64,000 nt of DNA, taken from positions 99,494 to 163,493 of the forward strand of contig NZ_JACJSZ010000005.1 of NCBI RefSeq assembly GCF_014698445.1, given 5' to 3'. Position numbers and translations under genes: made by a program. The notes beneath the pieces are model-generated. The model had not been told where the DNA came from. It searched no databases and worked only from the letters and a program-made list of their open reading frames with translations. This document shows, piece by piece, positions 9,533 to 18,204 of this stretch. Origin of the DNA: Microcystis elabens FACHB-917 (GTDB lineage: Bacteria > Cyanobacteriota > Cyanobacteriia > PCC-6307 > Cyanobiaceae). Numbering within the stretch: the stretch's first letter is position 1; each line of letters starts with the position of its first letter.

Positions 9533-10125
9533 CAGGCCCCTCCCGCGCCCGGCGCCGGGGTGGCCCCGGAGCGGAGCACAGCCCAGGGGTCGTCGCCGTG
9601 CTCCTCCCCCCGCCAGGCCAGAACGGTGCTGGCCTGTCCGGAACCGGAGGGCCAGGGCAGGGGCTCCAGCAGAGCCAGCCCGGGGAACTGCCGGGCGGCC
9701 TCCGCCGCGGTGGTGGCCGGGGGCTGGCCGGAACGGTTGGCGCTGGTGGTGGCGAGCGGGCCGCTGAGGCGCAGCAGCTCCCGGGCCCGCTGGCAGGCCG
9801 GCACCCGCAGGCCGAGGCTGGTGCCACCGGGATGGAGATGGTCGGTTAGGGCTCCGGTGATCGGCAGCACCAGGGTGACGGCCCCGGGCCAGCTGAGCCG
9901 GGCCTGCTCCAGCCAGGCCTCCTGCCAGGGCACCCCGAGGGCCTCGATCAGCTGGGGCAGGTCAGCCCCCATCAGGATCAGCGGCTTGTCGGCTGGCCGC
10001 TGCTTGAGGCGCCAGAGCAGGGCGGCCGCCTCCGGCCGGCAGGCCAGGGCCGGCAGGGTGTCCGTGGGGAACAGGACGGCCTCACCGGCCGCCAGGCGCC
10101 TGACCAGGTCGGAAGGACCGGTCAT
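9532..10125 (-). CDS. L-threonylcarbamoyladenylate synthase (TsaC/Sua5/YrdC family)
   Basis: It makes threonylcarbamoyl-AMP from Thr, bicarbonate and ATP for t6A37 modification of ANN-decoding tRNAs. YrdC-domain motifs are present: AVLFPTDTLPALACRPE, LKQRPADKPLILM (KRP...P block), WPGAVTLVLP, LGLRVPAC and LATTSANRSGQPP. At 197 residues it is the short TsaC-like form without the Sua5 C-terminal domain. The start overlaps the prmC stop by four bases (ATGA-type), and the stop overlaps the small membrane protein, so the three form a tightly coupled unit. Confidence 0.92.
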   Translation of the reverse strand: MTGPSDLVRRLAAGEAVLFPTDTLPALACRPEAAALLWRLKQRPADKPLILMGADLPQLIEALGVPWQEAWLEQARLSWPGAVTLVLPITGALTDHLHPGGTSLGLRVPACQRARELLRLSGPLATTSANRSGQPPATTAAEAARQFPGLALLEPLPWPSGSGQASTVLAWRGEEHGDDPWAVLRSGATPAPGAGGA

Positions 10126-11057
10126 CGGGCGCCCGGTCTCCAGGCACTTGCGAAGCGGGCCCGACCCTCCAGGTCGGCATGGGCCGCGAACCGTTCCAGA
10201 CCGGCGGCGCGCAGCAGCGCACCGACCGCCTCGCTCTGGTCGTGGTGGTGCTCCAGCAGCAGCAGCCCCCCGGGGGCCAGCCCCTGCCGGGCCCCGGCCA
10301 CGATCGAACGGAGGGCCCTCAGCCCATCGGGACCGCCATCAAGCGCCAGCAGGGGTTCGTGATCGCGCACCACCGGCTCCAGCCCGGCCAGGGTGGCGCT
10401 GGGGATGTAAGGGGGGTTGCTCACGACCAGATCCAGCCTGCCCCACCAGGGCTCCAGCGGCTGCCACCAGTCGCCCGCCAGCAGGGTCACCTGGCGCTGC
10501 AGGTCCCAGCGGCCGAGGTTGGCGCCGGCCTGGGCCCGGGCCTCGGCGCTGGCCTCGACCGCGAAGCCCAGGCTGGCGGGAAGGCTGCGGGCCAGGGCGA
10601 TGGCCAGACAGCCGGAGCCGGTGCCCAGGTCGGCCCAATGGCTGATGGGGGGGCCCGGCCGCTGCAGCTCCAGGGCCAGGTCCACCAGCAGCTCCGTTTC
10701 CTGCCGGGGGATGAGCACCCCGGGGGCCACCGGCAGTTCCAGGTCGCGCCAGGGGCAGCGGCCCACCAGGTACTGCAGGGGCTCATGGCTGCGGCGGTGG
10801 CGGCGCCAGAGGGCTTCGAGCGCCTCCAGGGGACAATCGAGCCGGATGGCGGCCTGAGGGTGGCACCAGAGCGACTGCAGCTGACTCCAGCGAAGCCCAC
10901 CGCCCAGATCCAGCAACCAGTCGAGGTCGGCGGCGGCGCCGCCCCGGGCCAGCAGGCCGCTGCGCCACTCCAGCAGTTCGGCCCCCGTGACCGTCAGGGC
11001 CTCGGACCCGGGCGGCGAAGCGGCGGAGATCGGGGCGGGACCGGCCGGGGAAACCAT
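10122..11057 (-). CDS. prmC: Peptide chain release factor N5-glutamine methyltransferase PrmC (HemK)
   Basis: PrmC methylates the Gln of the GGQ motif in RF1/RF2 using SAM. The 311-residue product has the N-terminal helical domain, the PLQYLVG motif, IPRQETELLVDLAL, the SAM-binding ADLGTGSGCLAIALA, and the catalytic NPPYIP at about residue 215. The C-terminus RFASAWRPGAR is typical. It is followed with overlap by the tsaC-like gene. The N-terminal 20 residues are poorly conserved, so the true start may be slightly downstream. Confidence 0.94.
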   Translation of the reverse strand: MVSPAGPAPISAASPPGSEALTVTGAELLEWRSGLLARGGAAADLDWLLDLGGGLRWSQLQSLWCHPQAAIRLDCPLEALEALWRRHRRSHEPLQYLVGRCPWRDLELPVAPGVLIPRQETELLVDLALELQRPGPPISHWADLGTGSGCLAIALARSLPASLGFAVEASAEARAQAGANLGRWDLQRQVTLLAGDWWQPLEPWWGRLDLVVSNPPYIPSATLAGLEPVVRDHEPLLALDGGPDGLRALRSIVAGARQGLAPGGLLLLEHHHDQSEAVGALLRAAGLERFAAHADLEGRARFASAWRPGAR

Positions 11058-11085
11058 GGGGGGAGCCTAATCAGGGGCGACGGCC

Positions 11086-12288
11086 TCAGCAGGGACGCCA
11101 GCAGAGGCCCGCTTCGGCCCGCAGCCGCCCGGACAGCTCCAGCTCCAGCAGCCGGGGCATCAGCTCGGCCATGGGGCGATCGAGGACCAGGCTGAGCTGC
11201 TCGAGGCTGGCGCCACCCCCCACCGCCGCCAGCAGCCCCTCGGCCGCCATCGCCTCGGCATCGGCCGGCCGGGTGGGCGCGGCCGGGTTGCGGGCGGCCG
11301 CCCCATCCCCTGCCGGGCCCGGCCCGGGGCCTCGGCCGGCCAGGGGACCGGGACCCAGCTGGCCGATCAGATCGGCGGGGAGGAGCAGGGGTGTGGCCCC
11401 CCTGGCCAGCAGCTGGTTGCTGCCCCTGGCCGAGGCCCGGCCGGCATCGGCCGGCACCACCCAGAGGGGCAGCTCCAGCTGCCAGGCCAGCTCGGCCGAA
11501 TGCAGCGCCCCGCTGACCACCGGGCACTCCACCACCACCACCGCGGCCGCCATGGCCACCAGCAGGCGGTTGCGGGCGGCGAAGCTGCCGGGGCGCACGG
11601 CGGCCCCCTCGGCCAGCTCGCTCACCAGCAGGCCCTGCCTGGCCACCTGGCTCTGCAGCAGCGCGTGATGAAGGGGATAGGCACGACCCAGCGGTGTGCC
11701 CAGCACCCCCACCGGGGCCCCTCCTGCCGCCAGACACCCCTGATGGGCGGCCCCATCGATCCCCTCCGCCAGACCGCTCAGGACGGGCCAGCCGGCCTCG
11801 GCGAGGGCGGCACCGATGGCCTGGGCCATCGACAGGCCATGGAGGGACGGACGCCGGGTGCCCACCACCGCCACCGAGCGGCGACGGCCCAGGTGGGGCC
11901 AGAGGCTGCCCCGGCCCTGCCAGCACAGTTGCAGGGGAGGCCGCTGCAGCCGCCGCACACCCGCCGGCCAGCCCCGGTCGCCAGGCACGAGCACGCCGCG
12001 TCCATAGCGACAGCGGGGCGCGAAGGCCTCCAGTGGCCGGGGCCCCCAGCGGCGGCGGAAGCGCTCCACCACCGCCACCAGCCCCTCACCGAGGCCCGGC
12101 ACCGCCGCCAGCTCGGCGGCGGAGGCCTCCCAGGCGGCGGCGAGCCCACCACAGCGGGACTCCAGGGCCCGCAGGCGCTGCCAACCGAGGCCGGGACAGC
12201 GACTCCAGAGCAGCCACCACAGCCGTTGCTGCCGGTCCCAGGTGGGAGCCTCCCCGTGGGGGAAGGCTCCCAGCACCAGATCTCCCAT
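11086..12288 (-). CDS. dprA: DNA-processing protein DprA (Smf)
   Basis: DprA protects incoming single-stranded DNA and loads RecA during natural transformation. The 400-residue protein has an N-terminal HhH-like region (CPGLGWQRLRALE, VPGLGEGL), a Rossmann-like core with VAVVGTRRPS, LSGLAEGIDGAAHQGCL, SFAARNRLLVAMAAAVVVVE and RGSNQLLARGATPL, and a C-terminal winged-helix DML1-like domain (LSLVLDRPMAELMPRLLELE) after a Gly/Pro-rich linker. It lies upstream of prmC, 28 bp away. With comF also in this window, it suggests a conserved competence apparatus. Confidence 0.94.
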   Translation of the reverse strand: MGDLVLGAFPHGEAPTWDRQQRLWWLLWSRCPGLGWQRLRALESRCGGLAAAWEASAAELAAVPGLGEGLVAVVERFRRRWGPRPLEAFAPRCRYGRGVLVPGDRGWPAGVRRLQRPPLQLCWQGRGSLWPHLGRRRSVAVVGTRRPSLHGLSMAQAIGAALAEAGWPVLSGLAEGIDGAAHQGCLAAGGAPVGVLGTPLGRAYPLHHALLQSQVARQGLLVSELAEGAAVRPGSFAARNRLLVAMAAAVVVVECPVVSGALHSAELAWQLELPLWVVPADAGRASARGSNQLLARGATPLLLPADLIGQLGPGPLAGRGPGPGPAGDGAAARNPAAPTRPADAEAMAAEGLLAAVGGGASLEQLSLVLDRPMAELMPRLLELELSGRLRAEAGLCWRPC

Positions 12289-12327
12289 GGCCCGCGCCGA
12301 CAGCCGAACAGCAGTACAAGTGTACTA

Positions 12328-12804
12328 TCAATGAGGGTCGCCGTCGGCGGGTCCCGCCCGCAGGACGGCCAGGGCCTTTTCCAGGTCAGGCGGGAGCCGC
12401 CGCTGCAGCCGGCGCCGCGAAGTCCCCCCGGAGAGATCCACCAGCACCAGATCCACGCGGGCCTCGGCCGCCAGGGCCCCATCCGGGCCCAGCAGACGGC
12501 TCTGCCAGGGCAGCTTGACGCCCTCCCGCGGCAGCACCCGGCTGAGGATCTCCACTGCGTCGCCGTGGAACAGGGCCTGCCGGTAGTCGATGCGAAGGCC
12601 CACCACCGGCAGTTCCAGCCCCCGGGCCGAAAGGGCGCTGTAGTGGAGGCCGGCCCGGGCCAGGGCCTCGACGCGGGCCTCCTCCAGCCAGGCCAGGTAG
12701 GCCCCGTGCCACATCACGCCGGCGTGATCGGTGTGCTGGGGCAGCACCCGCCGGTTCAGGCACCACCAGGCCCCTTCCGAACACTGCATCACGGTCTTCA
12801 CCAC
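12328..12804 (-). CDS. Acyl-CoA thioesterase, hotdog fold (YbgC/4HBT-like)
   Basis: A 158-residue single hotdog domain. The family signature is HTDHAGVMWHGAYLAWLEEA with the catalytic Asp at TDHAG, followed by the beta strands VVGLRIDYRQALFHGDAVEI. Cyanobacterial relatives include the DHNA-CoA thioesterase of phylloquinone synthesis, but this sequence is closer to the general YbgC/FadM group, so the substrate is left open. It is divergent from the universal stress protein gene. An alternative start at the second Met (MQCSEG) is possible. Confidence 0.78.
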   Translation of the reverse strand: MVKTVMQCSEGAWWCLNRRVLPQHTDHAGVMWHGAYLAWLEEARVEALARAGLHYSALSARGLELPVVGLRIDYRQALFHGDAVEILSRVLPREGVKLPWQSRLLGPDGALAAEARVDLVLVDLSGGTSRRRLQRRLPPDLEKALAVLRAGPADGDPH

Positions 12805-12851
12805 AGGGGAGTGCGGAAACAGGATCAGCCATAGGCTGAACCGGAGCCTCT

Positions 12852-13712
12852 TTGACGTCCGTGTTCCGCAACCTGCTGATCGCCGATTCCGGCAAGGGTC
12901 ATGTGGAGGAGATGGTCCGCATCCTGCGGGACATCCCTCCCTGCCGCCAGGCCCGGATCAACCTGCTGCACGTGATTCCCGAGCAGGGGGGCCTGGATCT
13001 GGAGACCCATCGCCAGCAGGCCGAGGTGTTGATCAGGGAGGCCATCGAACGGCTCGGTCTCAGCCCCGGCGAGGTCAACACCCTGGTGCGGGAAGGTGAC
13101 ACCAAGCTGACCGTGCTGAAGGTGGCCGATGAGCTGGAGGCCGACCTGATCGTGATGGGCTCGCGGGGCCTGGGCAGGCTGCAGTCGATCCTGGGCAACA
13201 GCACCAGCCAGTACGTCTTCCAGCTCTCCACCCGGCCCATGCTGCTGGTGCGGGACGACCTGTACGTGAAGGCCATCAACCGGGTGCTGGTGGCCATCGA
13301 CGGCACCGGGGTGGGCGATGACGCCCTGCGGCTGGCCTGCGAGCTGGTGCAGGGCATCCCCGGCGGCAGCCTCACCGGCATCCACGTCTCGCGCCAGGAC
13401 ATCACCCCCTCCCGCGGTGGCCGCACTCCCGGGGACGACGTGCTGCAGAAGGCGATCCAGCGGGCCCGCAGCTTCGGGGTGGAGATGAAGGGTCTGCACC
13501 GCACCGGCGACATCGCCCGCGGTGTGTGCGCCGCCGCCGAGGAGGCGAAGGCGGACCTGGTGGTGATCGCCTCCCAGGACCGCAGGCCGCTGGTGGCCCG
13601 GGCCCTGGTGGATCTCGACAAGCTGCTGGGCAGCTCCGTGAGTGACTACATCCGGGTGCACGCCCCGGCTCCGGTGCTGCTGGTGCGGGAGCCAGAGGGG
13701 CGGGCGCGCTGA
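12852..13712 (+). CDS. Tandem universal stress protein (two UspA domains)
   Basis: Two UspA domains in 286 residues. The first runs from RNLLIADSGKGHVEEM to PMLLVRDD, and the second from INRVLVAIDGTGVGDDAL to APVLLVREP. The ATP-binding G-x2-G-x9-G-(S/T) motif is visible in domain 1 as GSRGLGRLQSILGNSTS. In domain 2 the corresponding stretch is degenerate (SQDRRPLVARALVDLDKLLGSSVS), so only one domain may bind ATP. Start: TTG 12852, with GGAG at about 12843 as ribosome site; GTG 12861 is an alternative. It is convergent with psbM. Confidence 0.85.
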   Translation: MTSVFRNLLIADSGKGHVEEMVRILRDIPPCRQARINLLHVIPEQGGLDLETHRQQAEVLIREAIERLGLSPGEVNTLVREGDTKLTVLKVADELEADLIVMGSRGLGRLQSILGNSTSQYVFQLSTRPMLLVRDDLYVKAINRVLVAIDGTGVGDDALRLACELVQGIPGGSLTGIHVSRQDITPSRGGRTPGDDVLQKAIQRARSFGVEMKGLHRTGDIARGVCAAAEEAKADLVVIASQDRRPLVARALVDLDKLLGSSVSDYIRVHAPAPVLLVREPEGRAR

Positions 13713-13719
13713 GGCGGCC

Positions 13720-13827
13720 TCAGCCGCCCTGGCGGCTGTTGGTCTGGATGTAGAGAATGATCAGAAAGACGGCGGGAACCAGAACGAACAGGAGGCTGGC
13801 AACGAAGCCGAGGTCGTTGGTTTCCAT
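13720..13827 (-). CDS. psbM: Photosystem II reaction centre protein M
   Basis: The 35-residue product [18 protein letters not shown]..., ending [12 protein letters not shown], is an unmistakable PsbM: one transmembrane helix with the conserved N-terminal METN and the YIQTNS tail. PsbM sits at the PSII dimer interface. Its stop lies seven bases beyond the convergent stress protein's stop. It is on the same strand as the 2Fe-2S protein gene upstream and near psbB, as in other picocyanobacteria. Confidence 0.95.
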   Translation of the reverse strand: METNDLGFVASLLFVLVPAVFLIILYIQTNSRQGG

Positions 13828-13854
13828 GACTGCTGGAGAGGTTCTGAGAAGGTA

Positions 13855-14325
13855 TCACCGCCCATCGGCGGGAAGGTCGCCCCCTTCATCGCTCGTTGCG
13901 GATGGAACGGCCTCCTCCTCCGGCTCCTCGGGGGCAGGGGGGACGGGCCAGGCGGTGGGCCCTTCCGGCAGGGGCTGGGTGCGGGCCCGCGCCAGGTCGC
14001 CCTCCCGGTCGGCGAGTCCCACCTGGGGCCTGGTGAGCACCATCACCGATTTCTGCACCAGGGCCTGACAGGCCAGCCGCCAGGTCTGGGGGCGCCGTCT
14101 CAGCTTGAGCTGCTCCACCGCCGTCGGCTCGGTCAGGGGGTTGGTCGCACCGCCCTCCACCACCTCCACGAAGCAGGTGATGCACTGGCCGCAGCCCCCG
14201 CAGTTGCCCAGCCGGCCCTTCAGGCCGTACAGCTCGATGCCCTCGCGCAGGGCGACCTCCCGGAGGTTCTCCCCCGGGTAGCACTCCACGTCGCGCTGCT
14301 CGCGCACGAACCGGATCACGGGCAT
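13855..14325 (-). CDS. 2Fe-2S ferredoxin-like protein
   Basis: A 156-residue protein with an N-terminal plant-type ferredoxin domain: GENLREVALREGIELY, then NCGGCGQCITC (three cluster cysteines) and the fourth in WRLACQALV at about residue 85. A Pro/Glu-rich, probably disordered tail of about 50 residues follows, unlike a normal soluble ferredoxin. It is divergent from psbB and precedes psbM. Its place between photosystem II genes is conserved in picocyanobacteria as far as I recall; the electron partner is unknown. Confidence 0.82.
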   Translation of the reverse strand: MPVIRFVREQRDVECYPGENLREVALREGIELYGLKGRLGNCGGCGQCITCFVEVVEGGATNPLTEPTAVEQLKLRRRPQTWRLACQALVQKSVMVLTRPQVGLADREGDLARARTQPLPEGPTAWPVPPAPEEPEEEAVPSATSDEGGDLPADGR

Positions 14326-14517
14326 GGCGGAAACCTCTCGGGAAACACGACGGCTCCCATTCTGAGACGCGCCGTTGCGGTCCGTTACCTGGGCCCCGTG
14401 GCGCTGCCCGCAACCCTTACCATCGCCAGCACGGATCGGTAATCACCGAGCGTCTCCTTAGCCGCCATCGCCCCGGCGACCGGCTTCGGCAACTGTCAAC
14501 CCAGACCTGACCCCCCA

Positions 14518-16077
14518 ATGGGATTGCCCTGGTACCGGGTGCACACGGTCGTGATCAACGACCCGGGCCGACTGCTGGCCGTGCACCTCATGCACACCGC
14601 CCTGGTAGCCGGCTGGGCCGGCTCCATGGCGCTCTACGAGCTCGCGATCTTCGACCCCTCCGACCCGGTCCTCAACCCCATGTGGCGCCAGGGCATGTTC
14701 GTCATGCCCTTCATGGCCCGCCTGGGCGTGACAGGCAGCTGGGGCGGCTGGAGCGTCACCGGTGAAACCGGCGTCGACCCCGGCTTCTGGAGCTTCGAGG
14801 GCGTGGCCGCCGCCCACATCATCTTCAGCGGCCTCCTGTTCCTGGCCGCCATCTGGCACTGGACCTACTGGGATCTCGAGATCTGGCAGGACCCCCGCTC
14901 CGGGGAGCCGGCTCTCGACCTTCCCAAGATCTTCGGCATCCACCTGCTCCTGGCAGGGCTCGGCTGCTTCGGCTTCGGCGCCTTCCATCTCACCGGTGTG
15001 TTCGGGCCGGGGATGTGGATCTCCGATCCCTACAGCCTCACAGGCCACCTCGAACCGGTTCAGCCCGCCTGGGGACCGGAGGGTTTCAACCCCTTCAACC
15101 CGGGCGGGATCGTGGCTCACCACATCGCCGCCGGCATCGTCGGCATCATCGCCGGCATCTTCCACATCACCACCCGTCCCCCGGAGCGCCTCTACAAGGC
15201 CCTCCGCATGGGCAACATCGAGACGGTGCTGGCCAGCGCCATCGCCGCGGTGTTCTTTGCGGCCTTCATCGTGGCCGGAACCATGTGGTACGGCTCGGCA
15301 GCCACCCCGGTCGAGCTGTTCGGCCCCACCCGCTACCAGTGGGATCAGGGCTACTTCAAGACGGAGATCAACCGTCGTGTCCAGACCGCCCTCGACAACG
15401 GCGCCACCAAGGAGGAAGCCTACGCCGCCATCCCTGAGAAGCTGGCCTTCTACGACTACGTCGGTAACAGCCCCGCCAAGGGGGGTCTGTTCCGGGTAGG
15501 CCCGATGATCAACGGTGACGGCCTGCCCACCTCCTGGATCGGCCACATCGCCTTCACCGACAAGGAGGGCCATGATCTCGAGGTCCGCCGACTGCCCAAC
15601 TTCTTCGAGAACTTCCCCGTGGTGCTCGAGGACGAGCAGGGCATCGTCCGCGCCGACATCCCCTTCCGGCGGGCCGAGGCGAAATACTCCTTCGAACAGC
15701 AGGGAGTGACGGCCACCGTCTATGGCGGTGCCCTCAACGGCCAGACCTTCACCGATCCGGCCGACGTCAAGCGGCTGGCCCGCAAGGCCCAGCTCGGCGA
15801 GGCCTTCGAGTTCGACCGCGAGACTTACCACTCCGACGGCACCTTCCGCAGCTCCCCCCGCGGCTGGTTCACCTTCGGTCACGCCTGCTTCGCCCTGCTC
15901 TTCTTCTTCGGCCACATCTGGCACGGTGCCCGCACCCTCTACCGTGATGTCTTCGCCGGCATCGACCCCGATCTCGGCGAGCAGGTGGAGTTCGGTCTGT
16001 TCGCCAAACTGGGTGACCGTTCCACCCGGCGCCTGCCCGAGGGCTACGTGCCCCCGGCCGGCTCCACCCTCAGCTGA
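14518..16077 (+). CDS. psbB: Photosystem II core antenna CP47
   Basis: A 519-residue six-helix chlorophyll protein that funnels excitation to the D1/D2 reaction centre. It opens [20 protein letters not shown], with [20 protein letters not shown], and contains the chlorophyll-ligand histidines of helices I-VI, the large lumenal loop E (about residues 260-450) with [10 protein letters not shown] and [20 protein letters not shown]. The end is short, PPAGSTLS. It is followed 24 bases later by psbT and a strong terminator, forming psbB-psbT. The 192-base gap upstream should hold the promoter. Confidence 0.98.
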   Translation: MGLPWYRVHTVVINDPGRLLAVHLMHTALVAGWAGSMALYELAIFDPSDPVLNPMWRQGMFVMPFMARLGVTGSWGGWSVTGETGVDPGFWSFEGVAAAHIIFSGLLFLAAIWHWTYWDLEIWQDPRSGEPALDLPKIFGIHLLLAGLGCFGFGAFHLTGVFGPGMWISDPYSLTGHLEPVQPAWGPEGFNPFNPGGIVAHHIAAGIVGIIAGIFHITTRPPERLYKALRMGNIETVLASAIAAVFFAAFIVAGTMWYGSAATPVELFGPTRYQWDQGYFKTEINRRVQTALDNGATKEEAYAAIPEKLAFYDYVGNSPAKGGLFRVGPMINGDGLPTSWIGHIAFTDKEGHDLEVRRLPNFFENFPVVLEDEQGIVRADIPFRRAEAKYSFEQQGVTATVYGGALNGQTFTDPADVKRLARKAQLGEAFEFDRETYHSDGTFRSSPRGWFTFGHACFALLFFFGHIWHGARTLYRDVFAGIDPDLGEQVEFGLFAKLGDRSTRRLPEGYVPPAGSTLS

Positions 16078-16101
16078 CCGCCAGTCCCCCCGAGGATTCC
16101 C

Positions 16102-16197
16102 ATGGAGAGCTTCGCCTACATCCTGATCCTGGCCCTGGCCATCTCGACGCTGTTTTTCGCGATTGCCTTCCGCGACCCTCCGAAAATCGGCAAGTGA
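16102..16197 (+). CDS. psbT: Photosystem II reaction centre protein T
   Basis: The 31-residue product [20 protein letters not shown] followed by [11 protein letters not shown] is PsbT. It has one transmembrane helix and the conserved FRDPP tail, and lies at the PSII dimer interface near QA. It is separated from psbB by 24 bases with a purine-rich CGAGGA ribosome site before ATG, and followed at once by a rho-independent terminator. Confidence 0.97.
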   Translation: MESFAYILILALAISTLFFAIAFRDPPKIGK

Positions 16198-16218
16198 CCA
16201 CCCTCACGGATTGATGCC

Positions 16219-16245
16219 ACCCCCCGGGAAACCGGGGGTTTTTTC
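16219..16245 (+). terminator. Rho-independent terminator of psbB-psbT
   Basis: A seven-base-pair GC stem (CCCCCGG 16221-16227 with CCGGGGG 16232-16238) closed by a GAAA tetraloop is followed by six T residues (16239-16244). A textbook intrinsic terminator 20 bases after psbT. Confidence 0.92.
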
Positions 16246-16331
16246 ATGCCCGGGGTTGCCCCGGGGGGGAGCCCCCTTCTCTTTGTGCGCGTAGCTGTTT
16301 ACACTCCGAGCACTTGGACGCGTGCCCGGGG

Positions 16332-16817
16332 ATGCAATGTCCCTCCTGCCAACACACCGACAGCCGCGTTCTGGAATCAAGGGCCGCCGATTCCGGGCGC
16401 AGTGTGCGGCGGCGCAGGGAGTGCCTCAACTGTGATTTTCGCTTCACCACCTACGAACGGGTCGAGACCGTTCCGATCACCGTGGTCAAGCGCAACGGCA
16501 GCCGGGAAACCTTCAACCGCAGCAAACTGCTGCACGGTCTGCTGCGGGCCTGCGAAAAGACCGGTCTGGAGCCGGCCCGTCTCGAGGCGGTCGTCGACGA
16601 CATCGAACTGGCCCTGCAGCAGCGGGTCGGCCGGGAGGTGAGCAGCAACGAGATCGGGGAGCTGGTGCTCCAGCGCCTGCGGGAGATGAGCGAAGTGGCC
16701 TATGTGCGCTTCGCCTCGGTGTATCGCCAGTTCCAGAGCGTCAGCGATTTCGTGGCCACCCTTGAAGGGCTGGGAAGCCGCGGCAAGGCCAAGAACCGTC
16801 TGGCGGTGGTGGGCTGA
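16332..16817 (+). CDS. nrdR: Transcriptional repressor NrdR
   Basis: NrdR is an ATP/dATP-sensing repressor of ribonucleotide reductase genes. The 161-residue protein has the zinc ribbon MQCPSC...CLNCDFRF (four Cys in the first 34 residues), then TTYERVE and the ATP-cone with [20 protein letters not shown] and a long helical end. ATG 16332 is chosen because NrdR proteins begin MxCPxC; an in-frame TTG at 16314 is unlikely. The expected NrdR boxes near nrd genes are not in this window. Confidence 0.95.
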   Translation: MQCPSCQHTDSRVLESRAADSGRSVRRRRECLNCDFRFTTYERVETVPITVVKRNGSRETFNRSKLLHGLLRACEKTGLEPARLEAVVDDIELALQQRVGREVSSNEIGELVLQRLREMSEVAYVRFASVYRQFQSVSDFVATLEGLGSRGKAKNRLAVVG

Positions 16818-16869
16818 GCGCGGCACCACTCCCCCAGGCATTCGGCCAGCCGGCCCATTGATAGAGTGT

Positions 16870-17023
16870 CCTGATCAGCAACAAAGCTCCGCATCATGTT
16901 AATGCTTTTTAACGCATAAAAGCAGATGTCCTGCGGAAACTGTCTTTTGTGGCCTTATGCGGCACAGGTCGGCATCCCTGAACGACGGCAAATTGGCACT
17001 GCGGAGCTTCGTTGCTGATCAGG
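16870..17023. mobile_element. MITE-like element, 154 bp, 24-bp TIRs, 8-bp target duplication
   Basis: A non-coding element between nrdR and rpsA. Its ends are inverted repeats of 24 bases, 16870-16893 (starting CCTGATCAGCAAC) and 17000-17023, matching at 23 of 24 positions. They are immediately flanked by a perfect direct repeat, TAGAGTGT at 16862-16869 and 17024-17031, as expected of an 8-bp target-site duplication. The interior (about 106 bp) is AT-richer than the surroundings and includes a small hairpin, GTTAA...TTAAC (about 16898-16913). No gene lies within. This structure is typical of a miniature inverted-repeat transposable element mobilised by an unidentified IS. Confidence 0.8.
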
Positions 17024-17105
17024 TAGAGTGTTAGATCGGGTGTGCGCTGCAGGCGGGCAGCGACCCCGTTCCTTCGCACTGCCACCGGCAGACCGCCCCA
17101 GCTCC

Positions 17106-18182
17106 ATGACCCTCACTCCTTCTTCCGAAGCCGACACTCTCGAAGCCCTCACGCCGATCAGCAGCGAGGAGGCGGGCGACATCGAGGCCGGCAGCGATCT
17201 CGATCTGGCGATCCCGGAAGAGGTGCCCAGCGCCGACGACTCCAGCAGCCGTGTGAGCACACGGGACGGCGACGGTGTGGGTTTCACGCTGGACGAGTTC
17301 GCGGCCCTGCTCAGCAAGTACGACTACAACTTCAAGCCGGGCGACATCGTCAACGGCACCGTCTTCGCCCTGGAATCCAAGGGCGCCATGATCGACATCG
17401 GCGCCAAGACGGCCGCCTTCATGCCCCTGCAGGAGGTGTCGATCAACCGTGTCGAGCACCTCTCCGATGTGCTCGAGCCCGGTGAGGTGCGCGAGTTCTT
17501 CATCCTCAGCGAGGAGAACGAGGACGGCCAGCTCACCCTCTCGGTGCGTCGCATCGAGTATCAGCGCGCCTGGGAGCGGGTACGCCAGCTGCAGAAGGAG
17601 GACGCCACGATCTACAGCGAGGTGTTCGCCACCAACCGCGGCGGCGCCCTGGTGCGGGTGGAGGGCCTGCGGGGCTTCATCCCCGGCAGCCACATCAGCA
17701 CCCGCAAGGCCAAGGAGGAACTGGTCGCCGACTTCCTGCCGCTCAAGTTCCTGGAGGTGGACGAGGAGCGCAACCGCCTGGTGCTCAGCCATCGCCGGGC
17801 CCTGGTGGAACGCAAGATGAACCGCCTCGAGGTGGGCGAAGTGGTGCTGGGCACCGTCCGGGGCATCAAGCCCTACGGCGCCTTCATCGACATCGGTGGT
17901 GTCAGCGGTCTGCTGCACATCTCCGAGATCAGCCACGAGCACATCGAGACCCCCCACACCGTGCTCAACGTCAACGATCAAATGAAGGTGATGATCATCG
18001 ATCTCGACGCCGAGCGGGGCCGGATCTCCCTCTCCACCAAGGCCCTCGAGCCGGAACCGGGCGACATGCTCAGCGATCCCCAGAAGGTGTTCGACAAGGC
18101 CGAGGAGATGGCGGCCCGTTACAAGCAGATGCTCCTCGAACAGGCCGAGGACAACGAACCGATGGGTGTCTCCCTGGAATGA
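17106..18182 (+). CDS. rpsA: 30S ribosomal protein S1
   Basis: S1 binds mRNA upstream of start codons and aids initiation. The 358-residue cyanobacterial/plastid-type short S1 has an acidic N-terminus, then three S1 domains: FKPGDIVNGTVFALESKGAM (about 80), EVFATNRGGALVRVEGLRGFIP (about 170) and LEVGEVVLGTVRGIKPYGAF (about 245). The last contains the LLHISEIS consensus. ATG 17106 (MTLTPSSEAD) is preferred over an in-frame TTG at 17028. The leader contains the right end of the MITE-like element 82 bases upstream, so expression signals may be altered. Confidence 0.94.
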   Translation: MTLTPSSEADTLEALTPISSEEAGDIEAGSDLDLAIPEEVPSADDSSSRVSTRDGDGVGFTLDEFAALLSKYDYNFKPGDIVNGTVFALESKGAMIDIGAKTAAFMPLQEVSINRVEHLSDVLEPGEVREFFILSEENEDGQLTLSVRRIEYQRAWERVRQLQKEDATIYSEVFATNRGGALVRVEGLRGFIPGSHISTRKAKEELVADFLPLKFLEVDEERNRLVLSHRRALVERKMNRLEVGEVVLGTVRGIKPYGAFIDIGGVSGLLHISEISHEHIETPHTVLNVNDQMKVMIIDLDAERGRISLSTKALEPEPGDMLSDPQKVFDKAEEMAARYKQMLLEQAEDNEPMGVSLE

Positions 18183-18204
18183 GATCTCACCGGATCCGCT
18201 GACG

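Noticed and set aside
16870..17023. Reading the nrdR-rpsA palindrome as 6S RNA, SRP RNA or an S1 leader riboregulator
   Set aside because: I found no conserved SRP loop (GGAAG...AGCA) or 6S-like bulge pattern, and the exact 8-bp flanking duplication is better explained by transposition. An RNA role cannot be excluded.
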